Origin: Coprenecus sp964640305
Lineage (GTDB): Bacteria > Bacteroidota > Bacteroidia > Bacteroidales > UBA932
Direction: 5' to 3'
DNA: 43,155 bases
NCBI GenBank assembly: GCA_964640305.1
Contig: CAZXFF010000015.1
Span: forward strand, 1-43,155
This document shows positions 1-8,054 of the stretch, piece after piece; position 1 is the stretch's first letter; each line of letters starts with the position of its first letter. The position numbers and the translations under genes were made by a program. The notes beneath the pieces were generated by a model. That model saw only the letters and a program-made list of their open reading frames with translations, had not been told where the DNA came from and searched no databases.

Positions 1-964
1 CAGATTCGGTCATGCAGGAATGAGTGGTGCAGCAGGCGGTGGGGCACAAGGTTTCGGCGGATTTTCCATGGATGATATTTTCAGCCGTTTCGGGGATATT
101 TTCGGTGGCGGTTTCGGCGGTTTCGGCGGCTTCGGGTCATCCGATGGGTATAGAAGCCAGAGAGTACAGAAAGGCAGCAATCTGAGAATCAGGATCTCAC
201 TTTCTCTTGAGGACATTGTCAATGGTGCTACCAAGACCATCAAAGTCAAAAAGCAGGTCAAATGTGACCATTGCCACGGAAGCGGGGCTGAGTCATCAGC
301 AGATATCAAGACCTGTGACACATGTCATGGCAGCGGATATGTGACCAGGGTTGTAAATACGATGTTCGGCAGAACCCAGACTACATCTCCTTGCCCGTCA
401 TGCGGCGGAGCAGGTAAGATTATTGCAAGGCCTTGTTCAGTTTGCCATGGAGCCGGTCTTGTAGAAGGAACGGAAGAAGTGACATTCAATGTACCTGCAG
501 GTGTGGTAGAAGGTATGCAGTTGACTATTCATGGAAAAGGCAATGCGGCAAGAGGAAGCAACGGAGTGAACGGAGACCTGCTGGTGCTAATATCTGAAGA
601 GCAGCACCCTGAATTACAGAGGGATGGCAATAATTTGATATATACACAGTTTGTATCGATACCGGAATTGATACTCGGAACGAAGGTAGAGGTTCCTTAT
701 GTCAAGGGCAATAAGCTTAGAATTACCATCCAGCCTGGTACACAGGCCGGAACTTTCCTTAGGGTCAAGGGGAAAGGTATTCCCGATATAAACGGGTACG
801 GTAAGGGTGATCTGCTTGTATACGTGCAGCCGTGGACACCCAAGAATCTGAGCAGGGAAGAAAAGGAGATTGTTGAGAAGCTGGCTGTATCAGACAATTT
901 TGCACCTAAGCCAGACAAGAAGGATAAAAATTTCTTCGAACGGCTGAAAAAGATGTTTAATTAG
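1..964 (+). CDS. dnaJ: Chaperone DnaJ, 5'-truncated by the window edge
   Basis: Hsp40 co-chaperone that hands unfolded clients to DnaK and stimulates its ATPase in the cytoplasm. The frame is open from base 2 (RFGHAGM, the end of the J domain), so the true start lies upstream. Visible in order: a Gly/Phe-rich linker, the zinc-binding domain with four CxxCxGxG-type repeats (CDHCHGSG, CDTCHGSG, CPSCGGAG, CSVCHGAG), then the two C-terminal beta domains (VPAGVVEGMQL; IQPGTQAGTFLRVKGKGIP). It stops at a TAG codon. No terminator is seen before the rplS promoter. The family assignment is secure; only the J domain is missing. Confidence 0.97.
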   Translation, partial: RFGHAGMSGAAGGGAQGFGGFSMDDIFSRFGDIFGGGFGGFGGFGSSDGYRSQRVQKGSNLRIRISLSLEDIVNGATKTIKVKKQVKCDHCHGSGAESSADIKTCDTCHGSGYVTRVVNTMFGRTQTTSPCPSCGGAGKIIARPCSVCHGAGLVEGTEEVTFNVPAGVVEGMQLTIHGKGNAARGSNGVNGDLLVLISEEQHPELQRDGNNLIYTQFVSIPELILGTKVEVPYVKGNKLRITIQPGTQAGTFLRVKGKGIPDINGYGKGDLLVYVQPWTPKNLSREEKEIVEKLAVSDNFAPKPDKKDKNFFERLKKMFN

Positions 965-973
965 GTGAAAATA

Positions 974-1004
974 TTTGGATTATATTATTTTTTATCTATC
1001 TTTG
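974..1004 (+). promoter_or_regulatory. Bacteroidetes-type promoter for rplS and tRNA-Arg
   Basis: A TTTG -33 element at 974-977 and TATCTTTG at 997-1004, 19 nt apart, fit the Bacteroidetes primary-sigma consensus. The implied leader to the rplS ATG is about 65 nt, long enough for leader control of the ribosomal protein gene. Confidence 0.75.
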
Positions 1005-1077
1005 CAGTCCCAAAAAAATAGCAACCTCTAGCATAATTGACCACGAGTCAGCAATGTTGCACTAAATTTTAATAGAA

Positions 1078-1443
1078 ATGGATTTAATTAAAGTTGCAGA
1101 GCAGGCTTTTGCCCAAGAAGAAAAGAACTTCCCGCAGTTCAAATCCGGTGATACGGTGACTGTGACATATAAGATCAAGGAAGAAAACAAAGAAAGGCTT
1201 CAGAAGTTCCGTGGAGTTGTTATACAGAGAAAAGGTGCTGGTATTTCCCAGACATTTACTGTACGCAAGATTTCCAATGGAGTAGGAGTTGAGAGAATTT
1301 TCCCGTTGTATTCACCTTTCATTTCAGAAATCGAACTCAACAAGAGCGGTAAAGTTCGCAGATCAAGGATTTTCTATCTCCGTGAGCTGACAGGTAAAAA
1401 GGCCCGCATCAAGGAAAAGAAATATGTAGCAGTAGCAGAATAA
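1078..1443 (+). CDS. rplS: 50S ribosomal protein L19
   Basis: Large-subunit ribosomal protein at the 30S-50S interface. The 121-residue product has family hallmarks: FKSGDTVTVTYKIKE near residue 20, FRGVVIQRKGAGISQTFTVR in the middle, and the conserved VERIFPLYSP segment followed by a basic tail. The ATG start follows a good upstream promoter. Bacterial rplS often sits with trmD/rimM; here it stands alone between dnaJ and a tRNA. The tRNA-Arg gene begins 12 nt after the stop, so the two are probably made on one transcript and separated by RNase P. Confidence 0.98.
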   Translation: MDLIKVAEQAFAQEEKNFPQFKSGDTVTVTYKIKEENKERLQKFRGVVIQRKGAGISQTFTVRKISNGVGVERIFPLYSPFISEIELNKSGKVRRSRIFYLRELTGKKARIKEKKYVAVAE

Positions 1444-1455
1444 GCACTGCAAATC

Positions 1456-1529
1456 GGCCTCGTAGCTCAACTGAATAGAGCATCTGACTACGGATCAGAA
1501 GGTTGTGGGTTTGAATCCCGCCGAGGTCA
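1456..1529 (+). tRNA. tRNA-Arg (anticodon ACG)
   Basis: A full cloverleaf can be drawn: acceptor GGCCTCG (1456-1462) with CGAGGTC (1522-1528), D stem GCTC/GAGC, anticodon stem TCTGA/TCAGA around loop CTACGGA, and T stem GTGGG/CCCGC. Anticodon ACG reads CGU and, after A-to-I editing, CGC and CGA. The discriminator is A1529 and CCA is not encoded. It has no promoter of its own between the rplS stop and its 5' end. Confidence 0.96.
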
Positions 1530-1534
1530 CAAGC

Positions 1535-1564
1535 AAAGCGCCCGATGAAAATCGGGCGCTTTTG
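1535..1564 (+). terminator. Intrinsic terminator after tRNA-Arg
   Basis: A 12-bp stem, AAAGCGCCCGAT with ATCGGGCGCTTT, is capped by a GAAA tetraloop and ends in a short T tract. It lies 6 nt after the tRNA. Confidence 0.85.
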
Positions 1565-1614
1565 TTATACGGAAGCGTCAGAAGCTTGCTTCTGTAAGCA
1601 TCCGTATAACAAAA
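1560..1614. repeat. Two-tier inverted repeat (long hairpin)
   Basis: Outer arms TTTTGTTATACGGA (1560-1573) and TCCGTATAACAAAA (1601-1614) are perfect 14-bp complements. Inside them CAGAAGC (1579-1585) and GCTTCTG (1588-1594) pair around TT. The left arm begins in the T tract of the tRNA terminator, so the two structures compete or stack. Confidence 0.75.
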
Positions 1615-1769
1615 GGCGAAGCAGTCGCAGGCTGCAGCGCGAATTGCTTGTAGGACAGCCCTCGCAGAGCGGTCGGGAACAAGTCTGCTCACAGCAGGGT
1701 TAATCCCGTGGAGTTGGAAGCACAATCATTGCCGCTGTCACAGACATCGAACTCCTTTGTGCACCCCTT

Positions 1770-1981
1770 GCGAGAAGGCCCTCTGGACCGCATTCCATCC
1801 GACGCCCTCATCCATACCGCCCGGAATATGGCGAATAATGGGCGTTGTGGAATCATGCGCACTGCGTGTACCCCGCTCCGGGCTGCCTATCCACTGTCGT
1901 GTTTTCGCAGGTGCACCGCGCTGTTTGCGGTAAAGTATTGGTACTCTGCGAGTTATGCGAAATGGCCCGGTTCACCTGCGG
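1770..1981 (-). repeat. Dispersed structured intergenic repeat, copy 1 (inverted)
   Basis: Read on the minus strand, this copy has block A CCGCAGGTGAACCG (1981-1968), 47 nt, block B CGCGGTGCACCTGCG (1920-1906), 50 nt, then a palindromic block C (1855-1807) and block D (to 1770). Blocks A, B and C recur in the same order, with nearly the same spacing, on the plus strand at 9538-9709. Block C matches at 42 of 49 positions, block B at 14 of 15 and block A at 14 of 14, while the 47-nt A-B loop has diverged. A and B are mutual inverted repeats, and C folds on itself (CCACA.CGCCC with GGGCG.TATGG). Stems conserved over loops point to a structured DNA or RNA element rather than a gene. Confidence 0.75.
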
Positions 1982-2221
1982 ATGAACTTGGATGTGAGTG
2001 TGAGACGGAGTGAGGCATGGAGGCCGAGAAATGGAACCTTTCGGGGAGATAGAAGAAAACGGAGAACAGGGATGTGGCGGGGAGGTGGAAGGAGAGGGTG
2101 GAGGCGGAGGGACAGTACGATGATTCCACCGGTTACCAGAGGAGTGGGGAGGTATAGACAATATTCAGTGCTGAGGTTGAGAGACTGGGGTTTGGTTCTT
2201 TTCAGGGGGAAGTCCGTGCAG

Positions 2222-2258
2222 AAAAAAACCGGGTTCCGACCATAATTGGAGACCCGGT
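2222..2258 (-). terminator. Intrinsic terminator of the metal-efflux operon
   Basis: On the minus strand, ACCGGGTCTCC pairs imperfectly with GGAACCCGGT around an AT-rich loop and is followed by seven T residues (2228-2222). It lies about 30 nt past the TolC-family stop codon. Confidence 0.85.
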
Positions 2259-2286
2259 AAATAAAAGTATTCGGTAATCTAACGGC

Positions 2287-3486
2287 TTAGAGCCTGTTCT
2301 TGAAGACTTCTGTCATCAGCTTATGGTACTGGTTTTCTACTCCATAGAAGGACAGAAGACTTGTATAGACCTTGTCTGCCTCTGTAAAATAATTGATAAT
2401 GGAAATCTGGCCTGCAACTACGGCCTTGTCAAGGGCATCAATCGTCTCTTCCATAAGAGGGACATCATAAGCAGCCATTGAACCGTAGGCCTGCATCATT
2501 TCATTGTATTTTGAGCGGAGTTCGGATTCCACCATGGCACGGGCATTTTCCATCTCCGCAAGTGCGGCCTCATAACGGCTTCTTGCAGCTTTGGTTTTGT
2601 TTCTTGAAGAAAAGATAGGAATTGATGCGCCTACCAGAAATCCGTTGGAGGCATCACACAGGGCAGTATTCCTTCTGTATCCCACTTCAAATTTGGGAAT
2701 CCAGTTCTGCTGGTTTACTTTTATTTCCTGTTCGGCAGCATCTATTGATGCCTGGGCTGCGAGGATTGATTTGTCTGAAGCCATCAGTTCGCTGCAGAAT
2801 GCTTCGAAGTCCATGATTGCTTCTTCCTGAGGGTATTCAGCAGTTGAAAGTGATACGGGAATGTTGCCGTTCAATGTTTTTAGACCGAGTTCTGCTGTCT
2901 TGACGTCTGCATCGTTCTGGGCGACCAGTGTCTTGACATTCATCCTCTCCATTTTGACCATGTTGAGTTCGATGATACTGGCGCCACCTTCGTTGAACTT
3001 TTTTTCGACCAGGACGATCAGTTCATCAGCATTGGCGAGTCTTTTTTCCAGAAGTATTCTCTCTCTTTTCAGGCGTACCAGATCCAGACACAGGTTGCGT
3101 GCTTCTACCATAAGGTCCCTGCGCTGCAAAGAGTATTGCATTGCCAGTGACTTCTCCTGGAAGTCACCTGATTTGTGTCTTGCGAAGTACTGTGAGGGAA
3201 AATCAAATCCCATGGATACTACCATTTCAGAGCTTGCGATGCCTTCGACTCCTTTCTGGAAAAAGGGACTGTATGAAAATGATATGTCTTGCTGGATGTT
3301 GTTTTGGGCACGGATATCAAGCATCGCTGCTTCGTTGTTGATTCTCAACGCTTTCAGCTCCAGATTGTTCCGGCTTATCTCAGCCAGGACATCATCTACC
3401 CCTTGAGCGGATACCGCTGATGGTATGACCGCCAGAACTGCTGCCAGAAGTATTGTTATGTATGTGGTTTTCATGATCGGTTTCAT
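2287..3486 (-). CDS. TolC-family outer-membrane efflux protein (CusC/CzcC type)
   Basis: Outer-membrane channel of a tripartite metal efflux pump, extending the pump path across the periplasm and outer membrane. The 399-residue product has an N-terminal signal peptide (hydrophobic ITILLAAVLAVIPSAVSA, cleavage before QGVDD) and long helical coiled segments typical of the OEP fold (for example RRDLMVEARNLCLDLVRLKR). Its length fits the shorter CzcC-like branch. The start codon overlaps the stop of the pump gene as ATGA, showing translational coupling. An alternative start four codons downstream (MKTTY) would still give a signal peptide. It is the last gene of the minus-strand operon, followed by a clear terminator. 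Confidence 0.9.
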   Translation of the reverse strand: MKPIMKTTYITILLAAVLAVIPSAVSAQGVDDVLAEISRNNLELKALRINNEAAMLDIRAQNNIQQDISFSYSPFFQKGVEGIASSEMVVSMGFDFPSQYFARHKSGDFQEKSLAMQYSLQRRDLMVEARNLCLDLVRLKRERILLEKRLANADELIVLVEKKFNEGGASIIELNMVKMERMNVKTLVAQNDADVKTAELGLKTLNGNIPVSLSTAEYPQEEAIMDFEAFCSELMASDKSILAAQASIDAAEQEIKVNQQNWIPKFEVGYRRNTALCDASNGFLVGASIPIFSSRNKTKAARSRYEAALAEMENARAMVESELRSKYNEMMQAYGSMAAYDVPLMEETIDALDKAVVAGQISIINYFTEADKVYTSLLSFYGVENQYHKLMTEVFKNRL

Positions 3487-6400
3487 TTTTCAGGAGTTGT
3501 TTCTTTTTGTTCTTTGCGGTACAGTAATTCGTAAACGATAGGGATGACGAATCCGTTCAGGAATGTCGATGTAATCAGACCTCCGAGGATGACTTTTGCC
3601 ATCGGACTTTGGATTTCGTTCCCCGGCAGGTCTCCGTGAATTGCCAGAGGGATAAGAGCCAAGGCTGATGTCAGGGCAGTCATCAGAATAGGATTCAGTC
3701 GGTCAGAAGATCCCTTCAGTACAGCCTCTCGCAGACTTAAGTTGTTTTGCCGAAGGTGATTATAGCTGCTTACCAACAGCAGTCCGTTTCTAGTTGCTAT
3801 ACCGAACAGTGAAATGAAACCGATAATGGCCGGTATGCTGACTTCTCCAGTGGTCATAAGCAGTGCAAATACGCCACCGATCAGTGCAAGAGGAAGGTTG
3901 AGGAGGATGATTGCGCTCTGTACCGAATTCCTGAATTCCATATACAGCAGAAGGAATATTACTACGATACTCATCAGGGATGTAAGCAGAAGGATCCGGC
4001 TTGCACTCTGTTCGCTTTCAAACTGTCCGCCGTATTCTATGTGGTAGCCTTCAGGCAGTACGATCTCAGCTTCAACAATATCCTGGATGTCGTTGACGAC
4101 ACTGCGCAGGTCTCTACCTGAAGTGTTCGCAGAAACCACTACCTTCCTTTTTACGTTTTCCCTGCTGATCGAGTTGGGACCGGATGTCGAAACCACCTCA
4201 GCGACATACGAGAGAGGTATCTTGCATCCGTCCGCATCATCTATCATCAGGTTCATGATGCTTTCTATGTTACCCCTGTTGTCTTCATCTGCCCTTACAA
4301 TCAGATTGAAAGTCTTACCTTCCTCATAAACCTGCGATACTACTTCCCCTGCCATGTTTACTGTCAGGAATTCGTAGAAAGCTGGCATGGAAATACCGTA
4401 TTGAGCAAGCATTTCCCGTTTCGGTATTATTTTGAGTTCCGGACGCTCTATCTGCTGTTCAACATTGAGGTCTGCAATACCTTCCACGGAGGATACATTG
4501 TCCTTTATCTTGTTTCCGATAGTGAACAGATCATTGAGATTGTCTCCGAATATTTTGATGGCGATACTTGCCTTTGTTCCGCTTAGCATTGCATCAATAC
4601 GGTGTGAGATAGGCTGCCCTATTTCTATGTTGGCTCCTGCGATGGTGGAAAGCTTTGTACGTACTTCTTCCAGTACTTCCGATCTGGGACGTTCGTCCAG
4701 AACGAACGGAGCCTCAATCTCGGATGCGTTCACACCGCGGGAATGTTCGTCCAATTCGGCACGTCCGGTCTTTCTGGCAACTGTCTTGATTTCAGGAACA
4801 CTGAGAAGCAGCTCTTCAGCACGACGTCCTATTTTGTCGGATTCTTCTAGGGAAATACCTGGCAGGGAGCTGATATTGATAGTGAACGATCCTTCGTTGA
4901 AGGATGGCAGGAAGCTTCTGCCGAGGGTAAAGAATACACATAAGGCTGCAATCAGTAGAACTCCTGTGCTGCCAAGTATGATGTATTTGTGGTTGAGAGT
5001 CCATTTCAGGGTTCTGCCGTAATACTCTTTCAGGTTTCTGGCCACCCATCCTTCTCTGCTTTCCTTTTCCAGACTTTTGCCTGTCATCAGATATGAACAG
5101 AGTACAGGTGTAAGGGTAAGGGCTACAAGAGTGGAAGCACACAAAGACACTATGAACGAAATTCCGAGGGGAATCAGCATTCTGCCTTCCATTCCGCTGA
5201 GGAAAAACAGGGGGACGAAGCTGGCGATAATGATGAGGGTAGAGTTCAGGATAGGCATACGCACTTCTTTTGAAGCATCGAATACCACATCGATTACCGG
5301 TCTCCGTTCGGCAAGAGGCAGTTGCCTGTTCAGTCTTAGATGTCTCCATACGTTTTCCACGTCCACGATGGCATCGTCCACCAGTGAGCCGATAGCGATA
5401 GCCATACCACCCAGACTCATGGTGTTAAGACTAAGGTGAAGCAGGTCGAGTACGATAATCGTGACAAGCAGTGCAAGAGGAATCGTGATTACCGATATAA
5501 TGGTGGGACGCACGTTCGCAAGGAAAATGAAAAGGACAATGATGACGAAGATACCTCCTTCAAACAGGGAATTCTTTACGTTATTTATCGAGTTCTGTAT
5601 GAATGTGGACTGTCGGAAAATATCTGTCGATACATTGACATCGGGAGGCAGGTTGTGCTGGAGGTCGCTGATGGCAGCATCAAGTTTTTCAGTCAGGGCA
5701 ATAGTGCCTGTGTAAGGCTGCTTGGTAACGGTAAGGAGGACTGCATTCTTGCCTTTTTCTGATGCAAGGCCGAGTTTAGGTTGCTGGGCACCGATGCGTA
5801 CGTCGGCCACATCTTCGAGGGTAATGGGATATCCTGAAGCATCCTTTTTGATTATAGCCCTTGCCATATCCTGCACATTGGTGGAGGATATCGCTCCACG
5901 TACTATATATTCGTTTCCGTATTCGTAAATCACACCTCCGTTCGCATTTTCATTCATACTTCTGGTAACTGCCATCACCTCTCCGAGGGTAACCCCGAGG
6001 TGTTTCATTTTCTCAGGATGAATGAGTATCTGGTATTCTTTGATGTCGCCGCCAAGTACGGATACTTGGGCAACTCCTCCGACAGACAGAAGTCTGGGGC
6101 GGAATGTCCAGTCGGCAATCGTCCTCAGATCCAGCATTGAGGTGCTGTCAGCTGTCAGGCTCACGATCATTACTTCCCCGAGGATAGATGATTGTGGGCC
6201 TAAGGTTGGAGATCCGCAATTCTCAGGAAGCTTGTCGGCAGCAGCAGTGAGTTTTTCGGATACAATCTGTCTTGCGAGATATATATCCATGCCCCAGTCG
6301 AATTCAACCCACACAATGGAAAATCCGGCAGAAGACGATGAACGGACCCTGCGTACTCCGGTAGAACCGTTTACGGCAGTTTCTATAGGGAATGTAACCA

Positions 6401-6590
6401 GTTGCTCCACTTCCTGTGCTGCCATTCCCTGGGCTTCGGTCATGACTACCACTGTGGGTGCGTTCAAATCAGGAAATACGTCGATTTCGGCATTGAATGC
6501 CTTATATAGTCCTGCGGCGAACAACAGAACGGCCACTACGATTATAAGTAACCGGTTGTTCAATGAGAAATGTATGATCTTGTTCAACAT
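3483..6590 (-). CDS. Heavy-metal efflux RND pump (CzcA/CusA family)
   Basis: Proton-driven inner-membrane RND transporter that exports metal ions through the tripartite complex. At 1035 residues it has full family length. Visible: an N-terminal TM helix (LLIIVVAVLLFAAGLYKAF), the periplasmic porter domains, TM clusters in each half, and the family TM4 signature GSLVDDAIVDVEN near residue 405. The Asp-Asp pair there resembles divalent-cation pumps more than the monovalent Cu/Ag type (VDAAIVMIEN), but the substrate cannot be fixed from sequence alone. It lies 12 nt after the adaptor gene and overlaps the TolC gene by 4 nt, so all three are co-translated. No frameshift or missing segment is visible. 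Confidence 0.95.
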   Translation of the reverse strand: MLNKIIHFSLNNRLLIIVVAVLLFAAGLYKAFNAEIDVFPDLNAPTVVVMTEAQGMAAQEVEQLVTFPIETAVNGSTGVRRVRSSSSAGFSIVWVEFDWGMDIYLARQIVSEKLTAAADKLPENCGSPTLGPQSSILGEVMIVSLTADSTSMLDLRTIADWTFRPRLLSVGGVAQVSVLGGDIKEYQILIHPEKMKHLGVTLGEVMAVTRSMNENANGGVIYEYGNEYIVRGAISSTNVQDMARAIIKKDASGYPITLEDVADVRIGAQQPKLGLASEKGKNAVLLTVTKQPYTGTIALTEKLDAAISDLQHNLPPDVNVSTDIFRQSTFIQNSINNVKNSLFEGGIFVIIVLFIFLANVRPTIISVITIPLALLVTIIVLDLLHLSLNTMSLGGMAIAIGSLVDDAIVDVENVWRHLRLNRQLPLAERRPVIDVVFDASKEVRMPILNSTLIIIASFVPLFFLSGMEGRMLIPLGISFIVSLCASTLVALTLTPVLCSYLMTGKSLEKESREGWVARNLKEYYGRTLKWTLNHKYIILGSTGVLLIAALCVFFTLGRSFLPSFNEGSFTINISSLPGISLEESDKIGRRAEELLLSVPEIKTVARKTGRAELDEHSRGVNASEIEAPFVLDERPRSEVLEEVRTKLSTIAGANIEIGQPISHRIDAMLSGTKASIAIKIFGDNLNDLFTIGNKIKDNVSSVEGIADLNVEQQIERPELKIIPKREMLAQYGISMPAFYEFLTVNMAGEVVSQVYEEGKTFNLIVRADEDNRGNIESIMNLMIDDADGCKIPLSYVAEVVSTSGPNSISRENVKRKVVVSANTSGRDLRSVVNDIQDIVEAEIVLPEGYHIEYGGQFESEQSASRILLLTSLMSIVVIFLLLYMEFRNSVQSAIILLNLPLALIGGVFALLMTTGEVSIPAIIGFISLFGIATRNGLLLVSSYNHLRQNNLSLREAVLKGSSDRLNPILMTALTSALALIPLAIHGDLPGNEIQSPMAKVILGGLITSTFLNGFVIPIVYELLYRKEQKETTPEK

Positions 6591-6602
6591 TGTCCGGGAA
6601 TA

Positions 6603-8000
6603 TTAGTGTGAATGGCTGTGTGCTGGGATTGAATTGCTTGCAGATGCAAGTTTGACATGGATTGCCCCTTGGGTAACGACCTCTTCGCCTTCGCTGAGGC
6701 CTTCAAGTATTTCAAAGCGGTACCCGTCTGTAGCACCTACTTTTACGCTGCGTTTCTTGTAGCAGGTAGGATCCAGGCGGATATATACAAAATAATTGCC
6801 CTGTTCTTCTGTAAGTGCACTTTTGGGCAGGCTGATGACATTCGCCTTTGTCTCCATAAGCAGGTAGATTTTTGCGAAACTTCCGGGGATTATATCTTTT
6901 TCCTTGTTGATGCTGAATGAAACCGGAAGGTATGCTGAGGTTTCATCGATATTATTGCCTTTTGCAAGGATTTTTCCGCCAAGTTCGTCAATGGAATATA
7001 CCTTTTCGCTGTACGGCAATATGAAATTTGCCGATTCAATTTCATTCATGTATGAAAGGTATTTTGCCGAGAGGTCAGCCTGGAGAATAAGCTGGTTATT
7101 GGAAGAAATTGACATTAGGGGAGTTCCGGTCGTAACATAGTCACCTTCTTTTACCAGTATGGCGGAAACATAACCGCTGCGGTTTGATTTGATCGCCGTT
7201 CCTCCGTCATGGTCTTCAGCATATGCCTTATATTGTATTCTTGCAGTTTCGTATGCACTTCTTTTCTGCTCGAGTTCCTGCTGTGATACAATTTTGTCCA
7301 CAGCAAGCTTTTCAGCCCTTTCGTACTCTTTCTTTGCAGTTTCGTATGCAATGCGGGCCTTGACAGCGGGATCTCCATCCTGTATGTTGGAAGAAGATAT
7401 GGTAAATACGGTAGAGCCGGCAGTTACTTTGCTACCTGCAGTTATGGGTTTTTTGAATGATATTATACCGGATACATTGGCGATGATGGTGGAGTTGTCT
7501 CCAGGAGCGGAAATTATTTTTCCGCTTGTGGCAATGATGCTGCGGAAGTCAGATGCCTTTACAATCTCGGCAACGACTCCGGCTTCGCGGGCTTTTTCTA
7601 CTGACAATACAATCTCGTCAGAAGCACCTGCTTCAGCATGGTCATGCCCGTCGTGGCTGTGCTCCGCATCGTGGCTATGGCCTTCGTGGTCATGCCCGTC
7701 NNNNNNNNNNNNNNNNNNNNNNNNNNNNNNNNNNNNNNNNNNNNNNNNNNNNNNNNNNNNNNNNNNNNNNNNNNNNNNNNNNNNNNNNNNNNNNNNNNNN
7801 TGGCTATGGCCTTCGTGGTCATGCCCGTCATGACTGTGCTCCGCATCGTGGCTATGGCCTTCGTGGTCATGCCCGTCATGACTGTGGGTTTCTGTCGCTG
7901 TTTCGGATGTGGCGGCTTCTCCGCTTCTGTTTTTGCAGGAAACCAATGAAAACCCTGTCAGAATGCATACTGACAGGATAAGTGATAATTTCAGTTTCAT
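6603..8000 (-). CDS. RND efflux periplasmic adaptor lipoprotein with His-rich repeat region (interrupted by an assembly gap)
   Basis: Membrane-fusion subunit linking the pump to the TolC channel. I start at 8000 (MKLKLSLILSVCILTG) because it gives a lipoprotein signal with lipobox LVSC; an upstream in-frame ATG at 8060 would bury the signal. After the Cys comes a stretch of His/Asp/Glu repeats (units of DGHDHEGHSHDAEHSH), then the lipoyl/barrel-sandwich domain (SGIISFKKPITAGSKV), a helical hairpin (YERAEKLAVDKIVSQQELEQ), a second half-lipoyl segment (SGYVSAILVKEGDYVTTGTP) and the beta-barrel. The His-rich segment probably binds Zn, Ni or Co and may feed metal to the pump. One hundred N bases sit inside the repeat, so the real length is unknown. 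First gene of the operon. Confidence 0.9.
   Translation of the reverse strand: MKLKLSLILSVCILTGFSLVSCKNRSGEAATSETATETHSHDGHDHEGHSHDAEHSHDGHDHEGHSXXXXXXXXXXXXXXXXXXXXXXXXXXXXXXXXXXDGHDHEGHSHDAEHSHDGHDHAEAGASDEIVLSVEKAREAGVVAEIVKASDFRSIIATSGKIISAPGDNSTIIANVSGIISFKKPITAGSKVTAGSTVFTISSSNIQDGDPAVKARIAYETAKKEYERAEKLAVDKIVSQQELEQKRSAYETARIQYKAYAEDHDGGTAIKSNRSGYVSAILVKEGDYVTTGTPLMSISSNNQLILQADLSAKYLSYMNEIESANFILPYSEKVYSIDELGGKILAKGNNIDETSAYLPVSFSINKEKDIIPGSFAKIYLLMETKANVISLPKSALTEEQGNYFVYIRLDPTCYKKRSVKVGATDGYRFEILEGLSEGEEVVTQGAIHVKLASASNSIPAHSHSH
7638..7886. repeat. 48-nt in-frame tandem repeat encoding a 16-aa His-rich unit
   Basis: The TGGCTATGGCC phase mark recurs at 7672, 7801 and 7849. The last two are exactly 48 nt apart, giving a unit of 16 codons (DGHDHEGHSHDAEHSH). 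At least two partial or full copies flank each side of the N run. The distance across the gap (129 nt) is not a multiple of 48. Confidence 0.9.
7701..7800. other. Assembly gap of 100 N
   Basis: Exactly 100 undetermined bases inside the tandem repeat of the adaptor gene. This looks like a fixed-size scaffold placeholder left by collapsed or unresolved repeats. The frame happens to stay open across it because 129 nt between phase marks is divisible by 3. Confidence 0.97.
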
Positions 8001-8035
8001 GGTATGGTTATTATATAATGTTGCAATAAAGTGCA

Positions 8036-8043
8036 CAAATATA
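8036..8043 (-). promoter_or_regulatory. Putative -7 box of the metal-efflux operon
   Basis: TATATTTG on the minus strand, 35 nt upstream of the adaptor ATG, matches TAnnTTTG. A good TTTG -33 element is not seen at the normal distance. That is common in promoters that depend on, or are occluded by, a regulator. Confidence 0.5.
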
Positions 8044-8054
8044 TCCCATACCTC

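Larger units (their letters stand above)
1530..2286. other. 757-bp non-coding stretch between tRNA-Arg and the metal-efflux operon
   Basis: Contents in order: the tRNA terminator, a two-tier hairpin at 1560-1614, an unassigned GC-rich part, the inverted copy of the dispersed repeat (1770-1981), a purine/G-rich tract (about 2010-2120), and the terminator of the minus-strand efflux operon. Open frames here have proline- and cysteine-rich, low-complexity translations without recognisable domains. They overlap the repeat or the tRNA, so I do not call a gene. Confidence 0.7.

Noticed and set aside
1495..1725. Minus-strand 76-codon frame ending in GFKPTTF
   Set aside because: It is read through the tRNA-Arg T arm and the hairpin downstream. 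Such tRNA-derived frames are common spurious calls.
1708..2245. Overlapping frames on both strands in the repeat region
   Set aside because: Translations are low complexity (poly-Pro, Cys/Arg-rich). A shared string with a frame near 9.7 kb (IHTA-x-NM) comes from the repeat DNA, and the frames run in different contexts.
7638..7886. CRISPR-like array
   Set aside because: The 48-nt units are contiguous, in frame, without spacers, and encode a His-rich protein segment.
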